DNA of 64,000 nucleotides from Aureispira sp963837355 (GTDB taxonomy: Bacteria > Bacteroidota > Bacteroidia > Chitinophagales > Saprospiraceae). Within the stretch, counting starts at the first letter, position 1. Every line of letters begins with the position of its first letter. Where the stretch lies: NCBI GenBank assembly GCA_963837355.1, contig CAWIMY010000001.1, positions 62,001 to 126,000 on the forward strand, in the 5' to 3' direction. This document shows positions 44,017 to 53,969 of the stretch, piece by piece. Under the pieces are notes generated by a model, which worked only from the letters and a program-made list of their open reading frames with translations, did not search any database and had not been told where the DNA came from. The position numbers were made by a program, and so were the translations under genes.

Positions 44017-44772
44017 ATGCCTATGCTGACCTACCGTTCTATACAGCCTTACCTAGTCGCCCAATGCATCGACAACGACCACCTATACTGCACTTTTGAA
44101 ATTGAAGAAGAGCGATTCGAGAGCAGTGCTGCAATTGTAGCTGTTAGCGAACCCACTGAATTGGCAAAATTAGTGGTTAGCCCCTCCAAGGTGCGGTTTA
44201 TGCTCGGGCGCTTGTTGCGCCGTAATCTAGGCAAAAACAAAATTTTGGACGCTCAAAAAGAGGCGCCTCACACGACCCATACGGTAGCGGAGTTGGAACA
44301 AGCCGCCGTTGTGGCTTTTGAGCAAATTACCGATCAATTGGTCTTTATGGAGACCACCGAAAAATGGCACCTCGCCACTCAATTTTCCGACTTTGAAGTC
44401 TTTTTGCGGCAAAACCCTTTGCGGGAACGCTATGACAAGAAAATAATGGCGCAAATGTTGGTCGAAATGACGCGCGCAGATGGCCGCATTACCAAAGAAG
44501 AACGCCTGTTCTTCAAGCACTTTTTGAACGAAGAGACAGGGCGTTTGAGCCAGCTCTTGCAAGCACCAACCTTAACAGAACAAGACTTGGCCAAGGTGAG
44601 TGTCGAAGGACGCGCCACTGTTTTTTTAGTGGTGGCTGCCGCCGCGCTAGCCGATCACAGCATTCAAGCCGAAGAGCAAGAAAAATTAGACTACCTAGCC
44701 GCGCAGTTTGGCTTGACCAGCACCCGCCAACAAGCTCTGACGGATATGGCCGCTGCCTATACCAAAGGCTAG
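44017..44772 (+). CDS. TerB-like domain protein
   Basis: A 251-residue soluble protein. The C-terminal 110 residues match a TerB-like helical domain: MLVEMTRADGRITKEERLFFKHFL and later AAALADHSIQAEEQEKLDYLAAQFG, each with the acidic DGxIxxxE-type segment. TerB proteins bind metal and appear in stress and phage-resistance gene sets, but no other ter gene is next to it. The first 120 residues hold a beta-rich domain I do not recognise. It starts 23 bases after the channel gene and may share its transcript. A hairpin-containing repeat follows its stop. Confidence 0.65.
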   Translation: MPMLTYRSIQPYLVAQCIDNDHLYCTFEIEEERFESSAAIVAVSEPTELAKLVVSPSKVRFMLGRLLRRNLGKNKILDAQKEAPHTTHTVAELEQAAVVAFEQITDQLVFMETTEKWHLATQFSDFEVFLRQNPLRERYDKKIMAQMLVEMTRADGRITKEERLFFKHFLNEETGRLSQLLQAPTLTEQDLAKVSVEGRATVFLVVAAAALADHSIQAEEQEKLDYLAAQFGLTSTRQQALTDMAAAYTKG

Positions 44773-44785
44773 ACTTCCCTCGTAC

Positions 44786-44853
44786 AGACGTAGCCCCGCT
44801 ACGTCTCCCCAGCGCAGCACCGCTACGTCTCCCCAAGCACCGCTACGTCTCCC
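44786..44853. repeat. Short tandem repeat with hairpin after the TerB-like gene
   Basis: The unit CCGCTACGTCTCCC occurs three times, at 44796, 44820 and 44840. The first copy also forms a 9-bp perfect hairpin, AGACGTAGC-CCC-GCTACGTCT (44786-44806), which might end the transcript. It is a small minisatellite in the 98-base gap between convergent genes. Confidence 0.75.
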
Positions 44854-44870
44854 AACATCCAAAAAGAGCC

Positions 44871-46199
44871 TCAGTGCCCTGCTTCCAAGACCCGCTCATA
44901 AACCGCGCGCCAGCCCTTCCATTGCCAAGCCTCACACAACGAACTGTTGTGCCAGACAGGAATGAACTGCCCATGAACAGCTTTGCTATGCGCAATCAAG
45001 GGCAGCACCGCTTCGATGGCCGCCGCAGGACTCAATTGTAAATAAGTATTTAAGGTCACATCCATCACGGCAAAAGGATGAATCAACAAGGGAGTAGCGG
45101 TTTCTTGCGTCAAATCATACCATATAAAGGGCGTGGCGATACTCGCCCGAAAGCCCAATGCGCGGGCATAGCCCATGGAGTAATCATGGCGAATACCGAT
45201 TTGAAGCAAGCGCTGGTAAGTAGTTGGCCAATGCAATTTGAGGTAATGCTGACGGCTGCGCTCGGCGGGATGATGTAAAATTTTGCGCAAGCGCTTGGCC
45301 TCTAACCGCAATTGGGTTAAGGACGCATTAGAGGCAAAAGAGGGATGTAAACCCGCGTTGCCGTAGCGCGTTTGACTACGAACGAGTTCGTGCATTTCGG
45401 GGAGATCGTACGGCAAATTTTTATCATGTGGGCCATAATCGCCCAACAGCCAAAAAAAAAGCGGTTCGTCTTGATAGTGCTGTGCCAATTGTTGTAGATA
45501 AGCATAAACATTATAGGGGTCGGCCTCAGGATTGCGGCGAGTGGCGCGGCGGAGTTGCAAGCTCTCTTGATCGCCTTGCCAACGGTTGCGCCCCCAAGCG
45601 CCAATTTGTCGCCACAAAGGCTTGTAGGCAAAGGCAAAAGCATGGTCAATATCATAACTTGGGGTAAAACCGTAGGGGCGGGGTTTAAAGGTCAACGCGG
45701 GATAAAACACTTGCAACTGTGTTGCCCAATCCCATACCCATTCGTTGACGATGGGCCGCTGCAAAAAGTCTTGCTGGAAAGCGATGCTTTGGGTAGCTGG
45801 AAAGCGCCCCCAAGCATCCGCCTCAAAAGCCAAGTATTCTTCATAGCGACTCACTAAGTAAAAACACCAAGAGAAGAGGTCAAAAGGGTAGCAAATTTCT
45901 TTGCAAAAATCATTGGGGCAAACAAAAAAAGCGGCCATGCGCCCTTGGTAGTTTTGGGGCTGCACGTCCAGCGGGTGAATCCCCTTTTCAGAGAGCAAGC
46001 CGTGGGGTAGGAGTTGAGGAATGTCAGGCAAGACAGTTGCGCTGTAATTGAACTTGGCGACATCGGCAGCGGCGAGAAAGAGATCGAGTTGGGCGGTTAA
46101 TTTCCAAGTGACGTTACCTAGTATTTGTTGGAAGAATAGGTCTAACACGTAGCGAAGCCTAGGGGTATCGTGTGGACTGTAAATTAAAATACGGTTCAT
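44871..46199 (-). CDS. Polysaccharide deacetylase-like protein
   Basis: I start it at the ATG at 46199 (MNRILIYSPHDTPRLRYV), because the 31 codons before it are not homologous; the result is 442 residues. The N-terminal 190 residues match a domain often found before polysaccharide deacetylases in Bacteroidota. The NodB-like part shows FTPSYDIDHAFAF (the first Asp motif), FWLLGDYGPHDKNLPYD, HPSFASN and RHDYSMGYA, where metal-binding His/Asp are expected. Such enzymes remove acetyl groups from glycans. It has no signal peptide, so action on a lipid- or nucleotide-linked precursor in the cytoplasm is likely. Confidence 0.75.
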   Translation of the reverse strand: MNRILIYSPHDTPRLRYVLDLFFQQILGNVTWKLTAQLDLFLAAADVAKFNYSATVLPDIPQLLPHGLLSEKGIHPLDVQPQNYQGRMAAFFVCPNDFCKEICYPFDLFSWCFYLVSRYEEYLAFEADAWGRFPATQSIAFQQDFLQRPIVNEWVWDWATQLQVFYPALTFKPRPYGFTPSYDIDHAFAFAYKPLWRQIGAWGRNRWQGDQESLQLRRATRRNPEADPYNVYAYLQQLAQHYQDEPLFFWLLGDYGPHDKNLPYDLPEMHELVRSQTRYGNAGLHPSFASNASLTQLRLEAKRLRKILHHPAERSRQHYLKLHWPTTYQRLLQIGIRHDYSMGYARALGFRASIATPFIWYDLTQETATPLLIHPFAVMDVTLNTYLQLSPAAAIEAVLPLIAHSKAVHGQFIPVWHNSSLCEAWQWKGWRAVYERVLEAGH

Positions 46200-46323
46200 G
46201 ATAAGGCATTTTGAACGTGTAAAGGTGTTGATTATCAAAATTGAAACGAAGGGAGGGTAAGTCTCTCCTGCAAATGGTCTAGAGATATGCAAGGCAAATG
46301 CTAGCTTTTTGTTATAGAAGCCT

Positions 46324-46331
46324 TATATTTG
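46324..46331 (+). promoter_or_regulatory. efp promoter element
   Basis: TATATTTG matches TAnnTTTG, about 90 bases before the GTG start of efp. No TTG is correctly spaced upstream. Confidence 0.45.
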
Positions 46332-46422
46332 TTTGCGTCTTTTTATCGAAGGCAACGTTTGGTTGTCCTAAGAAAGAACGCCGCGCATTGAAATTACACT
46401 TTTTATATAAATCAACAAAACA

Positions 46423-46989
46423 GTGGCGACAACATCTGACATTCGTAAAGGCATGTGTTTAGAACACAATGGCCAGACCTATATTATTGTAGAATTCCAG
46501 CACGTAAAGCCTGGTAAAGGAAATGCTTTTGTACGCACCAAATTGAAGAATTTGAGTACGGGTAAAGTAGTGGACAATACCTTCCCTGCAGGACACAAAA
46601 TTGATGATGTTCGGGTAGAGCGTCGAAAGTACCAATACTTGTATGATGATGCCGAGCGTCTATACTTCATGAATAACGAGACGTTTGCACAGTTGGATAT
46701 GGGGAAAGAGATGGTGGACAATGTTCAATTCCTAAAAGAAGGAATGGAAATCGATGTGTTGTTTCATGCCGACCAAGGCATTCCATTGGCTTGTACCTTA
46801 CCCCAGTACATTGTATTGACAGTGACGGAAGTAGAACCAGGTGCCAAAGGAAACACCGCTACCAACACCTTGACACCTGCTACGGTAGAGACAGGGGCAG
46901 AAGTACGCGTTCCGCTTTTTATTAAGGAAGGCGACCAAATTCGTATAGATTCAGAAACAGGCGCCTATATGGAGCGCATGAAACAATAA
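46423..46989 (+). CDS. efp: Elongation factor P
   Basis: A 188-residue EF-P starting with GTG (the family start ATTSDIRKGM is visible after it). The modified-lysine loop is KPGKGNAF with Lys32. Three beta domains are complete, and the end (GDQIRIDSETGAYMERM) is the family's usual C-terminus. EF-P rescues ribosomes stalled at polyproline. The lysine environment does not tell which modification is used, and no modifying enzyme is next to it. The accB and accC genes follow within 700 bases, a conserved neighbourhood in Bacteroidota. Confidence 0.97.
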   Translation: MATTSDIRKGMCLEHNGQTYIIVEFQHVKPGKGNAFVRTKLKNLSTGKVVDNTFPAGHKIDDVRVERRKYQYLYDDAERLYFMNNETFAQLDMGKEMVDNVQFLKEGMEIDVLFHADQGIPLACTLPQYIVLTVTEVEPGAKGNTATNTLTPATVETGAEVRVPLFIKEGDQIRIDSETGAYMERMKQ

Positions 46990-47056
46990 GTAGATCCCGC
47001 ATAAACCCAGACTATAAAGAAACGTTATTATAGACCTAATAAAAAACGAACTTATT

Positions 47057-47569
47057 ATGGAGTTTGATAAAATCAAAGAGCTCATTAAGTTGATTCAGAA
47101 ATCGAAAATCAGCGAGTTTAAATACGAAGATGAGTTATCCAAAATTAGCATCCGCACAAAAAGCTACAACGCGCAACGCGAAGTAGTGGTGCAGTCTTCT
47201 ATGATGCCTAGTATGCAAATGCCTGCTATGCAACCAGCACCAGCTCCCGCACCAGTGGCCGCCCCTGCCGCCCCTGCCGCTAGTCAAGAAGGGGCCTCCG
47301 CAGAAACTCCTAAAGAAGCCGCTAACAACTACATAGAAATCAAATCGCCTATGGTTGGAACGTTCTACCGCTCGGCTTCTCCTGAAAAACCACCATTGGT
47401 GAAAGTAGGAGATAGTATCGACGCTGATAGTAAGGTTTGCTTGATCGAAGCGATGAAGTTGTTTAATGAAGTGAAAGCGGAAGTAGAAGGCCGTATTGTT
47501 AAAGTAATGGTAGAAGACGCTAGTCCTGTAGAGTACGGACAAGTTTTATTCTTGGTAGAACCCGTCTAA
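47057..47569 (+). CDS. accB: Biotin carboxyl carrier protein of acetyl-CoA carboxylase
   Basis: A 170-residue carrier. The N-terminal helix IKELIKLIQKSKISEFKYEDE is the family's start. A flexible Ala/Pro-rich linker (residues 58-85, PAPAPVAAPAAP) leads to the biotinyl domain, whose EAMKLFNEV holds the biotinylated Lys137. The carrier presents biotin to the carboxylase (accC, downstream) and to the carboxyltransferase for malonyl-CoA synthesis in the cytoplasm. The linker is a simple-repeat region. accC begins 98 bases later and is likely in the same transcript. Confidence 0.97.
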   Translation: MEFDKIKELIKLIQKSKISEFKYEDELSKISIRTKSYNAQREVVVQSSMMPSMQMPAMQPAPAPAPVAAPAAPAASQEGASAETPKEAANNYIEIKSPMVGTFYRSASPEKPPLVKVGDSIDADSKVCLIEAMKLFNEVKAEVEGRIVKVMVEDASPVEYGQVLFLVEPV

Positions 47570-47667
47570 ATAGAGTTGTTGAGCACTGTCTAGAGATGTA
47601 GTTTGATCACCCACAGATTGCCAAAAGGCGATAACCCCAACGGCATCTGACTGTAAAAAACGATACC

Positions 47668-49026
47668 ATGTTCAAAAAGATATTAATCGCCAATAGAGGC
47701 GAAATTGCTTTGCGTGTGATTAGAACATGCAAAGAAATGGGCATCAAAACCGTAGCGATTTATTCGACTGCGGATGCGGATAGTTTACACGTGCGCTTTG
47801 CTGATGAAGCCGTATGTGTTGGCCCACCTGCCAGTAGTTTATCTTATTTAAATATTCCCAACATCATGGCGGCGGTAGAAATTACCAACGCAGATGCAGT
47901 CCATCCTGGCTATGGCTTCTTGGCAGAAAATGCCGAATTTGCCGAAATTTGCTTGCAGACAGGTGTCAAGTTTATTGGCCCTTCTCCAGAGCACATTCGC
48001 AAAATGGGGGACAAAATCACGGCCAAGGAAACCATGATTGCAGCAGGCGTACCTGTTATTCCAGGCTCCGAAGGCTTAATCAAAACTATTGATGATGCGC
48101 GAGAAATTGCCGAAGAAGTAGGCTACCCCATCATGCTCAAAGCCACCGCTGGTGGTGGTGGAAAAGGAATGCGTTTGGTTTGGAAGGAGAGTGAGTTAGA
48201 ATCTAGCTTAAATTCTGCTCAAAACGAAGCCCGTTCTTCTTTTGGCAACGATGGCATGTACATCGAGAAATTTGTCGAAGAGCCTCGCCACATTGAAATT
48301 CAAATTGCAGGCGATCAATACGGTACAGTTTGTCACCTCTCGGAACGTGAATGTTCGATTCAGCGCCGCCACCAAAAATTAGTAGAAGAATCTCCCTCTC
48401 CTTACCTAAACGACGAATTGCGGGAAGCAATGGGACAGGCGGCTATTGCTGCTGGTAAAGCTATTGGTTATGAGGGAGTTGGAACGGTAGAGTTCTTGGT
48501 GGACAAGCACTATAAGTTCTATTTCATGGAAATGAATACCAGAATTCAGGTAGAGCATACCGTGACGGAAGAGGTGATTGATTACGATTTGATTCGCGAG
48601 CAGATCAAGATTGCTGCAGGAGAGAAAATCTCAGGGGAAAATTACTATCCTACCATGCATGCGATTGAGTGCCGTATCAACGCTGAAGATCCCTTTAATG
48701 ATTTCCGCCCTTGCCCTGGCAATATTTCTTCTTTCCACAGCTCCAAAGGGCACGGTATCCGTGTTGATACCCATGTTTATGCTGGCTATACCATTTCTCC
48801 TTATTACGATTCTATGATTGCTAAGCTGATTTGTAGAGCCCGTACGAGAGAGGAGTGCATCGCTAAAATGCGTCGTGCTTTGGATGAGTTCATTGTAGAA
48901 GGTATCAAAACAACTGTACCTTTTCATCGGATGTTGATGGATGAAGAAAAATTTATCTCGGGAAACTTTACTACTAAATTCATTGATTCTATGGATTTAT
49001 CTGAAAAAAAACCTAAAGAAGCTTAA
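47668..49026 (+). CDS. accC: Biotin carboxylase subunit of acetyl-CoA carboxylase
   Basis: A 452-residue ATP-grasp enzyme. It starts MFKKILIANRGEIALRVIRTC, with the glycine-rich ATP loop KATAGGGGKGMR near residue 160 and the signature FMEMNTRIQVEHTVTE near 290. It carboxylates biotin on AccB using bicarbonate and ATP, the first step of fatty acid synthesis. Length is that of a stand-alone subunit (no fusion). It is the last gene of the efp-accB-accC group, ended by a terminator at 49051. No key residue is missing. Confidence 0.97.
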   Translation: MFKKILIANRGEIALRVIRTCKEMGIKTVAIYSTADADSLHVRFADEAVCVGPPASSLSYLNIPNIMAAVEITNADAVHPGYGFLAENAEFAEICLQTGVKFIGPSPEHIRKMGDKITAKETMIAAGVPVIPGSEGLIKTIDDAREIAEEVGYPIMLKATAGGGGKGMRLVWKESELESSLNSAQNEARSSFGNDGMYIEKFVEEPRHIEIQIAGDQYGTVCHLSERECSIQRRHQKLVEESPSPYLNDELREAMGQAAIAAGKAIGYEGVGTVEFLVDKHYKFYFMEMNTRIQVEHTVTEEVIDYDLIREQIKIAAGEKISGENYYPTMHAIECRINAEDPFNDFRPCPGNISSFHSSKGHGIRVDTHVYAGYTISPYYDSMIAKLICRARTREECIAKMRRALDEFIVEGIKTTVPFHRMLMDEEKFISGNFTTKFIDSMDLSEKKPKEA

Positions 49027-49050
49027 GACTTAAGCACCATCACTTATAGT

Positions 49051-49093
49051 AAACAGCTCATTCTTTTTGTAAGAATGGGCTGTTTAGTTTTTA
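49051..49093 (+). terminator. Terminator after accC
   Basis: AAACAGCTCATTCTT (49051-49065) pairs with AAGAATGGGCTGTTT (49071-49085), one G-T pair, followed by Ts. Confidence 0.8.
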
Positions 49094-49190
49094 ATTACCC
49101 ATTCGAAGTTGGTTGGAAATAATACATCATTTTCTATAACTAGCTTATTGATAGAGGATTCTAATTCTTAGCTAATTTTTATACCTACTT

Positions 49191-52100
49191 ATGCACCGTT
49201 TTTTACTGTTGACATGTCTGGCGTTGCTTTTGGGTCTGTCGTCTAGTCAGGCGCAGCAACGCCGTGTGCTCGTGGAGCAGATTTCAACAGAAGAGGGCTT
49301 GTCCAATCGTTTTGTACGCAGTATTCTACAGGATTCCAAAGGCTTTATGTGGGTGGGAACTAAGATAGGGCTCAATCGCTACGATGGGTATAATTTTAAA
49401 GTATTCAGCGCTAAGAATTCTGCCTTACAGAGTGATTATATTGAAGAGATTTGGGAAGATGCCGATAGTAATTTGTGGTTGGGGCATGGGTTGAATAACG
49501 AGTTGAATAATTCCTTTGAGACGATAGACATTCTCAATATTAATACCTTTGCTGTACAATCTTTACAGGATTATTTGGGGAAATCACTTCCTGTTCCTAT
49601 AAAAGATATTTATCGAATCTACAATCGCACAGGGAGTAAGGATCTTTATTTGGCAACCACACGGGGGCAGGTTTTTTTGTACAAAGGACAAGGCAAGTTT
49701 GAATTGTTCTATGACCAACAACAACCAGTAAGAATTCAAGATCTATGGTTTGGAAAAAAATATACTTGGATTTGCAGTAGCAATAAAATATTAGCAATTA
49801 ATAAGGAGAAGGAGGTAATTTACGAGTACTTACTCACTATTCCTTCTTATTGGCAAGGAGACTTTTTTGCGCAGTTAGACAGCACGACGTTGTTGTTGTC
49901 TATCAATGATGGATTTAATGTGCAGCAAATGTGGGAATGGCATGCCGCTGAGCGTCAACTGGTTAGAAAAGACACCTTAGCCCTTTTTGGACAAAATAAA
50001 GCGTTGAATATAGATGTTCAATTGAATAAAAATGACCAAACGGGCTTTCAGCTTTTTTATAGCCGCTTAGATTTTAACTTGTATGACCCTGATGGGCAAC
50101 TGCTGTATAACCAAGATTATGAGAAGGTAGGAAAGCGATTGCGGGTAGTCTATATTGATCGGCAGGAGAATATCTGGTTAGGCGTTTCTACAAAAGGACT
50201 CATCAAAGTGAGCACTCCTAAAAAGCGCTTTGATGTTTATTTGGAGGGGATTTCTACGCGGGCAATTATAGCAAGAGAAAACCCAAATGAACTGATTGTT
50301 GGGAGTTATTCAGGGCGGTACGTCATCAATACAATTAGTAAAAAAGAGCGCTACATAGATACCTTAACGGACAATGCTATTTTAACGTCTGCTTTCGGAA
50401 AACACCTTTGGGTCGTCCAAAGCCCCACCCTTCGCAGAACAGGACACATTTCGCTGAAACAGCTCCAAGCTTATGAGTACAAAAAAGAAGCGTATAAAGA
50501 ACGAGTCACACAATCGGGCGTAGACATCAAAAGTGTTTGGGCCTTACACGAAGATACTAATGGACGGGTTTGGTTGGGCATGGACAATGGATTAGGGTAT
50601 TTAGACCCTGCTGCCGACTCCTTAGAAATGTACCAAACACCCGCCCCACACGAAGCTTTAAATACAAGTGTAATCTACGATTTTCATGAAAATAAAGTAG
50701 GGCTTTGGGTCGCCGCCTCCACTGGATTGTATGTAAAGCGTGCAGCGGATAACCAATGGCAGCATTATAGCCGCCAACAAGAACCGCCTTATCAGTTGCC
50801 CTACGATTACTTGTTTGATATCAATGAGGATAGCCGAGGCTTTTTGTGGTTGGCTACGCGTGGAGGAGGAGTATTGCGCCTCAATCCTACAACGGGAGCC
50901 TGTCGCCAATGGACGAAACGGGAGGGTTTGTCGCACGATGTGGTTTATGCTACCTTAGAGGGGAAGCATGGTTATATTTGGATGAGTAGTAATAAAGGGC
51001 TAATGCGGATGGATTCGGCCACCTATCTAATCAATACCTACTTGCCTGAAGATGGATTATCCCATGAAGAATTTAACCGAAAATCCTCTTATAAACATCC
51101 TAATGGACACTTATACTTTGGAGGCTTGAGTGGCATTGTGGGCTTTAATCCAAGTGATTTTTTGGATACGATGGTCACTGTACCACCATTTCATATTACG
51201 CGCTATCAGTATTTTGATGGCGATCAAAGTAAATTGTTAGATGCTACAGATGCCCTGACGGCACAACGCAGGATTGATTTGAATTACAATGACCGCTTTT
51301 TTATTGTAGAATTGGCGTTGTTGGATTTTAATGTCAATGCTCACAAAACCTACGCCTACCAAATTGAGGGGCTACAGGAGGATTGGATTTTTACTAAAGA
51401 CCCTAACATACGCGTTGATGGCCTTCGACCAGGCCAATATACCTTGCGTGTCAAAGCTGAATTGAGTTCAAGCAGTTGGTCGCCTATTTTGTTAGAATTG
51501 CCCATACTGGTACGAGCGCCGTTCTACTTTCAATGGCCCTTTATAGTCATTTTGGTTTTACTACTTTTATTGTCCTTCTTTTTATATACGCGTTGGCGCG
51601 AACGCAACTTGTACCAAGCCAATTTGCTGCTTGAAAAACGGGTTAGCGAACGCACCAAAACCATTGAAGAGCAAGCCGCAGAACTGCGAGAACTAGACGA
51701 AATGAAAACGCGCTTTTTTGCCAATATTTCTCACGAATTGCGCACGCCTCTAACGCTAATTTTAGGGCCAGTAGAAGCTGCCCTCAATCAAAATCAGGCG
51801 CAACTAGAAGGCGGGAGTAGCAGTAGCGAAAATATTCAGCCGCTCTTGCATTTGATTCGCCGCCACGGCTTAAAACTAAAACAGCTCATAGAACAAATTT
51901 TGAGTTTGTCTAAACTAGAAGCCAACCAATTGGCACTAGAAGAGCGACCACAAAACTTGGCGGGGGTGCTCCGAAGTTTGTGGTCAAATTTTGAAGCACA
52001 GGCCGAATTACAAGGTGTCGAATGGATTTTAGATCAAGAAATTTCTACCACCCTGCAGGTGTGGATGGATGCCGATAAACTGGAAAAAATCATCAATAAT

Positions 52101-53261
52101 TTATTGAGCAATGCCCTCAAGCACACTCCAAAAGGGGAGCGGGTAGGCATGAGTACGCGCTGGGATCTAGCGACCAGATGCCTCTATCTCAATGTCAATG
52201 ACACGGGAAAAGGAATTCCCGCAGAAGACGTGCCGCACATTTTTAAACGTTTTTACCAAACACAACAAGGCAAAACGATTGGCGGTACAGGAATTGGTTT
52301 GGCGCTAGCATCGGAGTTGGCTCAACTAATGGGCGGCGACATTCAAGTAGCGAGTATTATGGGGACGGGCAGTACGTTTATGCTGACCATTCCGTTTAAA
52401 ATAATCAATGAAGAAGCCTTAGAATACGAAGATGCCTTAGAGGATTTTAGTTTGCCCCTGCCTTCTTCTAACAAAGCGGCTAGTCTTTTAATTGTAGAAG
52501 ATTTATTGGATATGCGCTTGTTTCTGGGCGAGTTATTGAGCCAATTTTATACCATTAAAACGGCGGCCAATGGTCAATTAGCACTCGATATTCTAGAGCA
52601 AGAAAACCACGGAATTGACTTGGTTATTTCCGATGTAATGATGCCTGTAATGGATGGCTTTGAACTGCTCGGAAAAATCAAAGAAAAACCCCAACACCTC
52701 CAAGTGCCCGTCATTATGCTGACCGCACGCACCGCAGAGCGCGATAAGCTCAAAGCCTTGCGTATTGGGGTAGATGATTATCTACAAAAACCTTTTTCTA
52801 ATAGAGAATTACTGGCGCGGGTCAATAATTTATTGGAGCACTATCAACAGCGCCAACAATGGATGGAAGAGCAGCAAGGTATGGCAGAATCTACGGCTGG
52901 TCAAACAGGTACTGCCACCGAAAAAGAAGCCATAGAAATAGTCACTGATCCTTGGACTGAAAATCTAGAGGAAGTTGCTAAGCGGGAAGTAGGTAACACA
53001 CAATTCAATATGGCGCAGTTAGCCTATGATCTTAATTTAAGCGAACGACAGTTGCGCCGAAAAATCAAAGCTAAAACAGGGCTGACACCCAATCAATACT
53101 TTCGCTGCATCAAGTTGGATGTTGCCCGTGATTTCTTAGAAACGCGCCGTTATCAAACCGTGGCAGAGGTCGCTCACAAAGTAGGTTTCTCTAACGTACA
53201 CTATTTTTCTAAGTTATATTTGGCACAATACGGCAAAAAGCCTATTGATTATTTGCGCTAA
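49191..53261 (+). CDS. Hybrid two-component system sensor-regulator (HTCS)
   Basis: A 1356-residue protein with, in order: signal peptide; about 750 residues of periplasmic beta-propeller repeats (LSNRFVRSILQDSKGFMWVGT is the first) and a Y_Y_Y domain; a membrane helix near 780-802; histidine kinase with ISHELRTP (His about 848) and HATPase_c (NLLSNALKHTPKG, DTGKGIP, GGTGIGLAL); receiver with SDVMMPVMDG (Asp about 1147); and AraC-type DNA-binding domain at about 1265-1356. Such proteins sense an oligosaccharide or other ligand outside and regulate nearby or distant genes in one chain. No susC/susD pair is near, so the target is unknown. Its last bases overlap the next convergent gene. Confidence 0.95.
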   Translation: MHRFLLLTCLALLLGLSSSQAQQRRVLVEQISTEEGLSNRFVRSILQDSKGFMWVGTKIGLNRYDGYNFKVFSAKNSALQSDYIEEIWEDADSNLWLGHGLNNELNNSFETIDILNINTFAVQSLQDYLGKSLPVPIKDIYRIYNRTGSKDLYLATTRGQVFLYKGQGKFELFYDQQQPVRIQDLWFGKKYTWICSSNKILAINKEKEVIYEYLLTIPSYWQGDFFAQLDSTTLLLSINDGFNVQQMWEWHAAERQLVRKDTLALFGQNKALNIDVQLNKNDQTGFQLFYSRLDFNLYDPDGQLLYNQDYEKVGKRLRVVYIDRQENIWLGVSTKGLIKVSTPKKRFDVYLEGISTRAIIARENPNELIVGSYSGRYVINTISKKERYIDTLTDNAILTSAFGKHLWVVQSPTLRRTGHISLKQLQAYEYKKEAYKERVTQSGVDIKSVWALHEDTNGRVWLGMDNGLGYLDPAADSLEMYQTPAPHEALNTSVIYDFHENKVGLWVAASTGLYVKRAADNQWQHYSRQQEPPYQLPYDYLFDINEDSRGFLWLATRGGGVLRLNPTTGACRQWTKREGLSHDVVYATLEGKHGYIWMSSNKGLMRMDSATYLINTYLPEDGLSHEEFNRKSSYKHPNGHLYFGGLSGIVGFNPSDFLDTMVTVPPFHITRYQYFDGDQSKLLDATDALTAQRRIDLNYNDRFFIVELALLDFNVNAHKTYAYQIEGLQEDWIFTKDPNIRVDGLRPGQYTLRVKAELSSSSWSPILLELPILVRAPFYFQWPFIVILVLLLLLSFFLYTRWRERNLYQANLLLEKRVSERTKTIEEQAAELRELDEMKTRFFANISHELRTPLTLILGPVEAALNQNQAQLEGGSSSSENIQPLLHLIRRHGLKLKQLIEQILSLSKLEANQLALEERPQNLAGVLRSLWSNFEAQAELQGVEWILDQEISTTLQVWMDADKLEKIINNLLSNALKHTPKGERVGMSTRWDLATRCLYLNVNDTGKGIPAEDVPHIFKRFYQTQQGKTIGGTGIGLALASELAQLMGGDIQVASIMGTGSTFMLTIPFKIINEEALEYEDALEDFSLPLPSSNKAASLLIVEDLLDMRLFLGELLSQFYTIKTAANGQLALDILEQENHGIDLVISDVMMPVMDGFELLGKIKEKPQHLQVPVIMLTARTAERDKLKALRIGVDDYLQKPFSNRELLARVNNLLEHYQQRQQWMEEQQGMAESTAGQTGTATEKEAIEIVTDPWTENLEEVAKREVGNTQFNMAQLAYDLNLSERQLRRKIKAKTGLTPNQYFRCIKLDVARDFLETRRYQTVAEVAHKVGFSNVHYFSKLYLAQYGKKPIDYLR

Positions 53262-53814
53262 AAGCTATAAGATAGACAACAAAGCGATGACAATAACCAG
53301 AGACTAAAACCCCAAAAACAATCGCCTTATAGTTGCTATTGTCCTTGTAATAATCATACATAATGGCCAAGAGTTCAGGCCATTCCGCGCCTCTAGCCAA
53401 GCTCTCAGAGGCCAAAAATAGATAAGGACTTTTGTATCCTTTGGAATCGTGGTTGCCGTGTTTTTTGAGAATAAAGAAGTTTTCGTTTAGAAAAACCAAT
53501 TCAAACAGCTCGTGTTGTCCTGCAAATTGCAAAATAATGCCCCGCAGTTCGTGTTCCCATGTTCCGCCCGACACATCGCCGTCTATAATATGGAGGTACT
53601 CTCCACCTTCTTTAAAGACGTGCAGTACCGCTTCTTGAAATTCAATATCGTCCCTTACTTCCATCCAGCGCCGTTTTAGGTAGAATTCATAGTCGGACAA
53701 ATTCTCGCTATACGGCCGCAAATAGCGCATCAAGAAGCCTATGCCTTCTGCAAGATTGGCAAACTCAGGCAAATCATCATCGGAGGGGGAGAATAAGCGG
53801 CTAAATAGACTCAT
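53242..53814 (-). CDS. Unknown 190-residue soluble protein
   Basis: Started at ATG 53814 (MSLFSRLFSPSDDD), since the upstream codons look like a chance extension. I do not recognise the family. The middle is mixed alpha/beta and acidic, with a Gly-rich GGEYLHIIDGDVSGGTWEHEL segment and FLNENFFILKKHGNHDSKG. The C-terminal 30 residues are hydrophobic, ending VFGVLVSGYCHRFVVYLIAF, which may be a membrane anchor. The end overlaps the HTCS gene by 20 bases tail to tail, so the last residues are encoded opposite to HTCS codons. Function is open. Confidence 0.5.
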   Translation of the reverse strand: MSLFSRLFSPSDDDLPEFANLAEGIGFLMRYLRPYSENLSDYEFYLKRRWMEVRDDIEFQEAVLHVFKEGGEYLHIIDGDVSGGTWEHELRGIILQFAGQHELFELVFLNENFFILKKHGNHDSKGYKSPYLFLASESLARGAEWPELLAIMYDYYKDNSNYKAIVFGVLVSGYCHRFVVYLIAFSANNQ

Positions 53815-53969
53815 AAAGGCAACGGGCAAAAGTGAATAAAAAAGGAAGACACTTGTTCGATAAACAAACAAAGTATAAAGATAGCTTTTTACAAATCAAA
53901 CGTAGGTCTTGGTGCAGTATTTTAATTGTTGTATTTTGCTGTTTTATTCTTCGTTTATAACTGCTCGCT

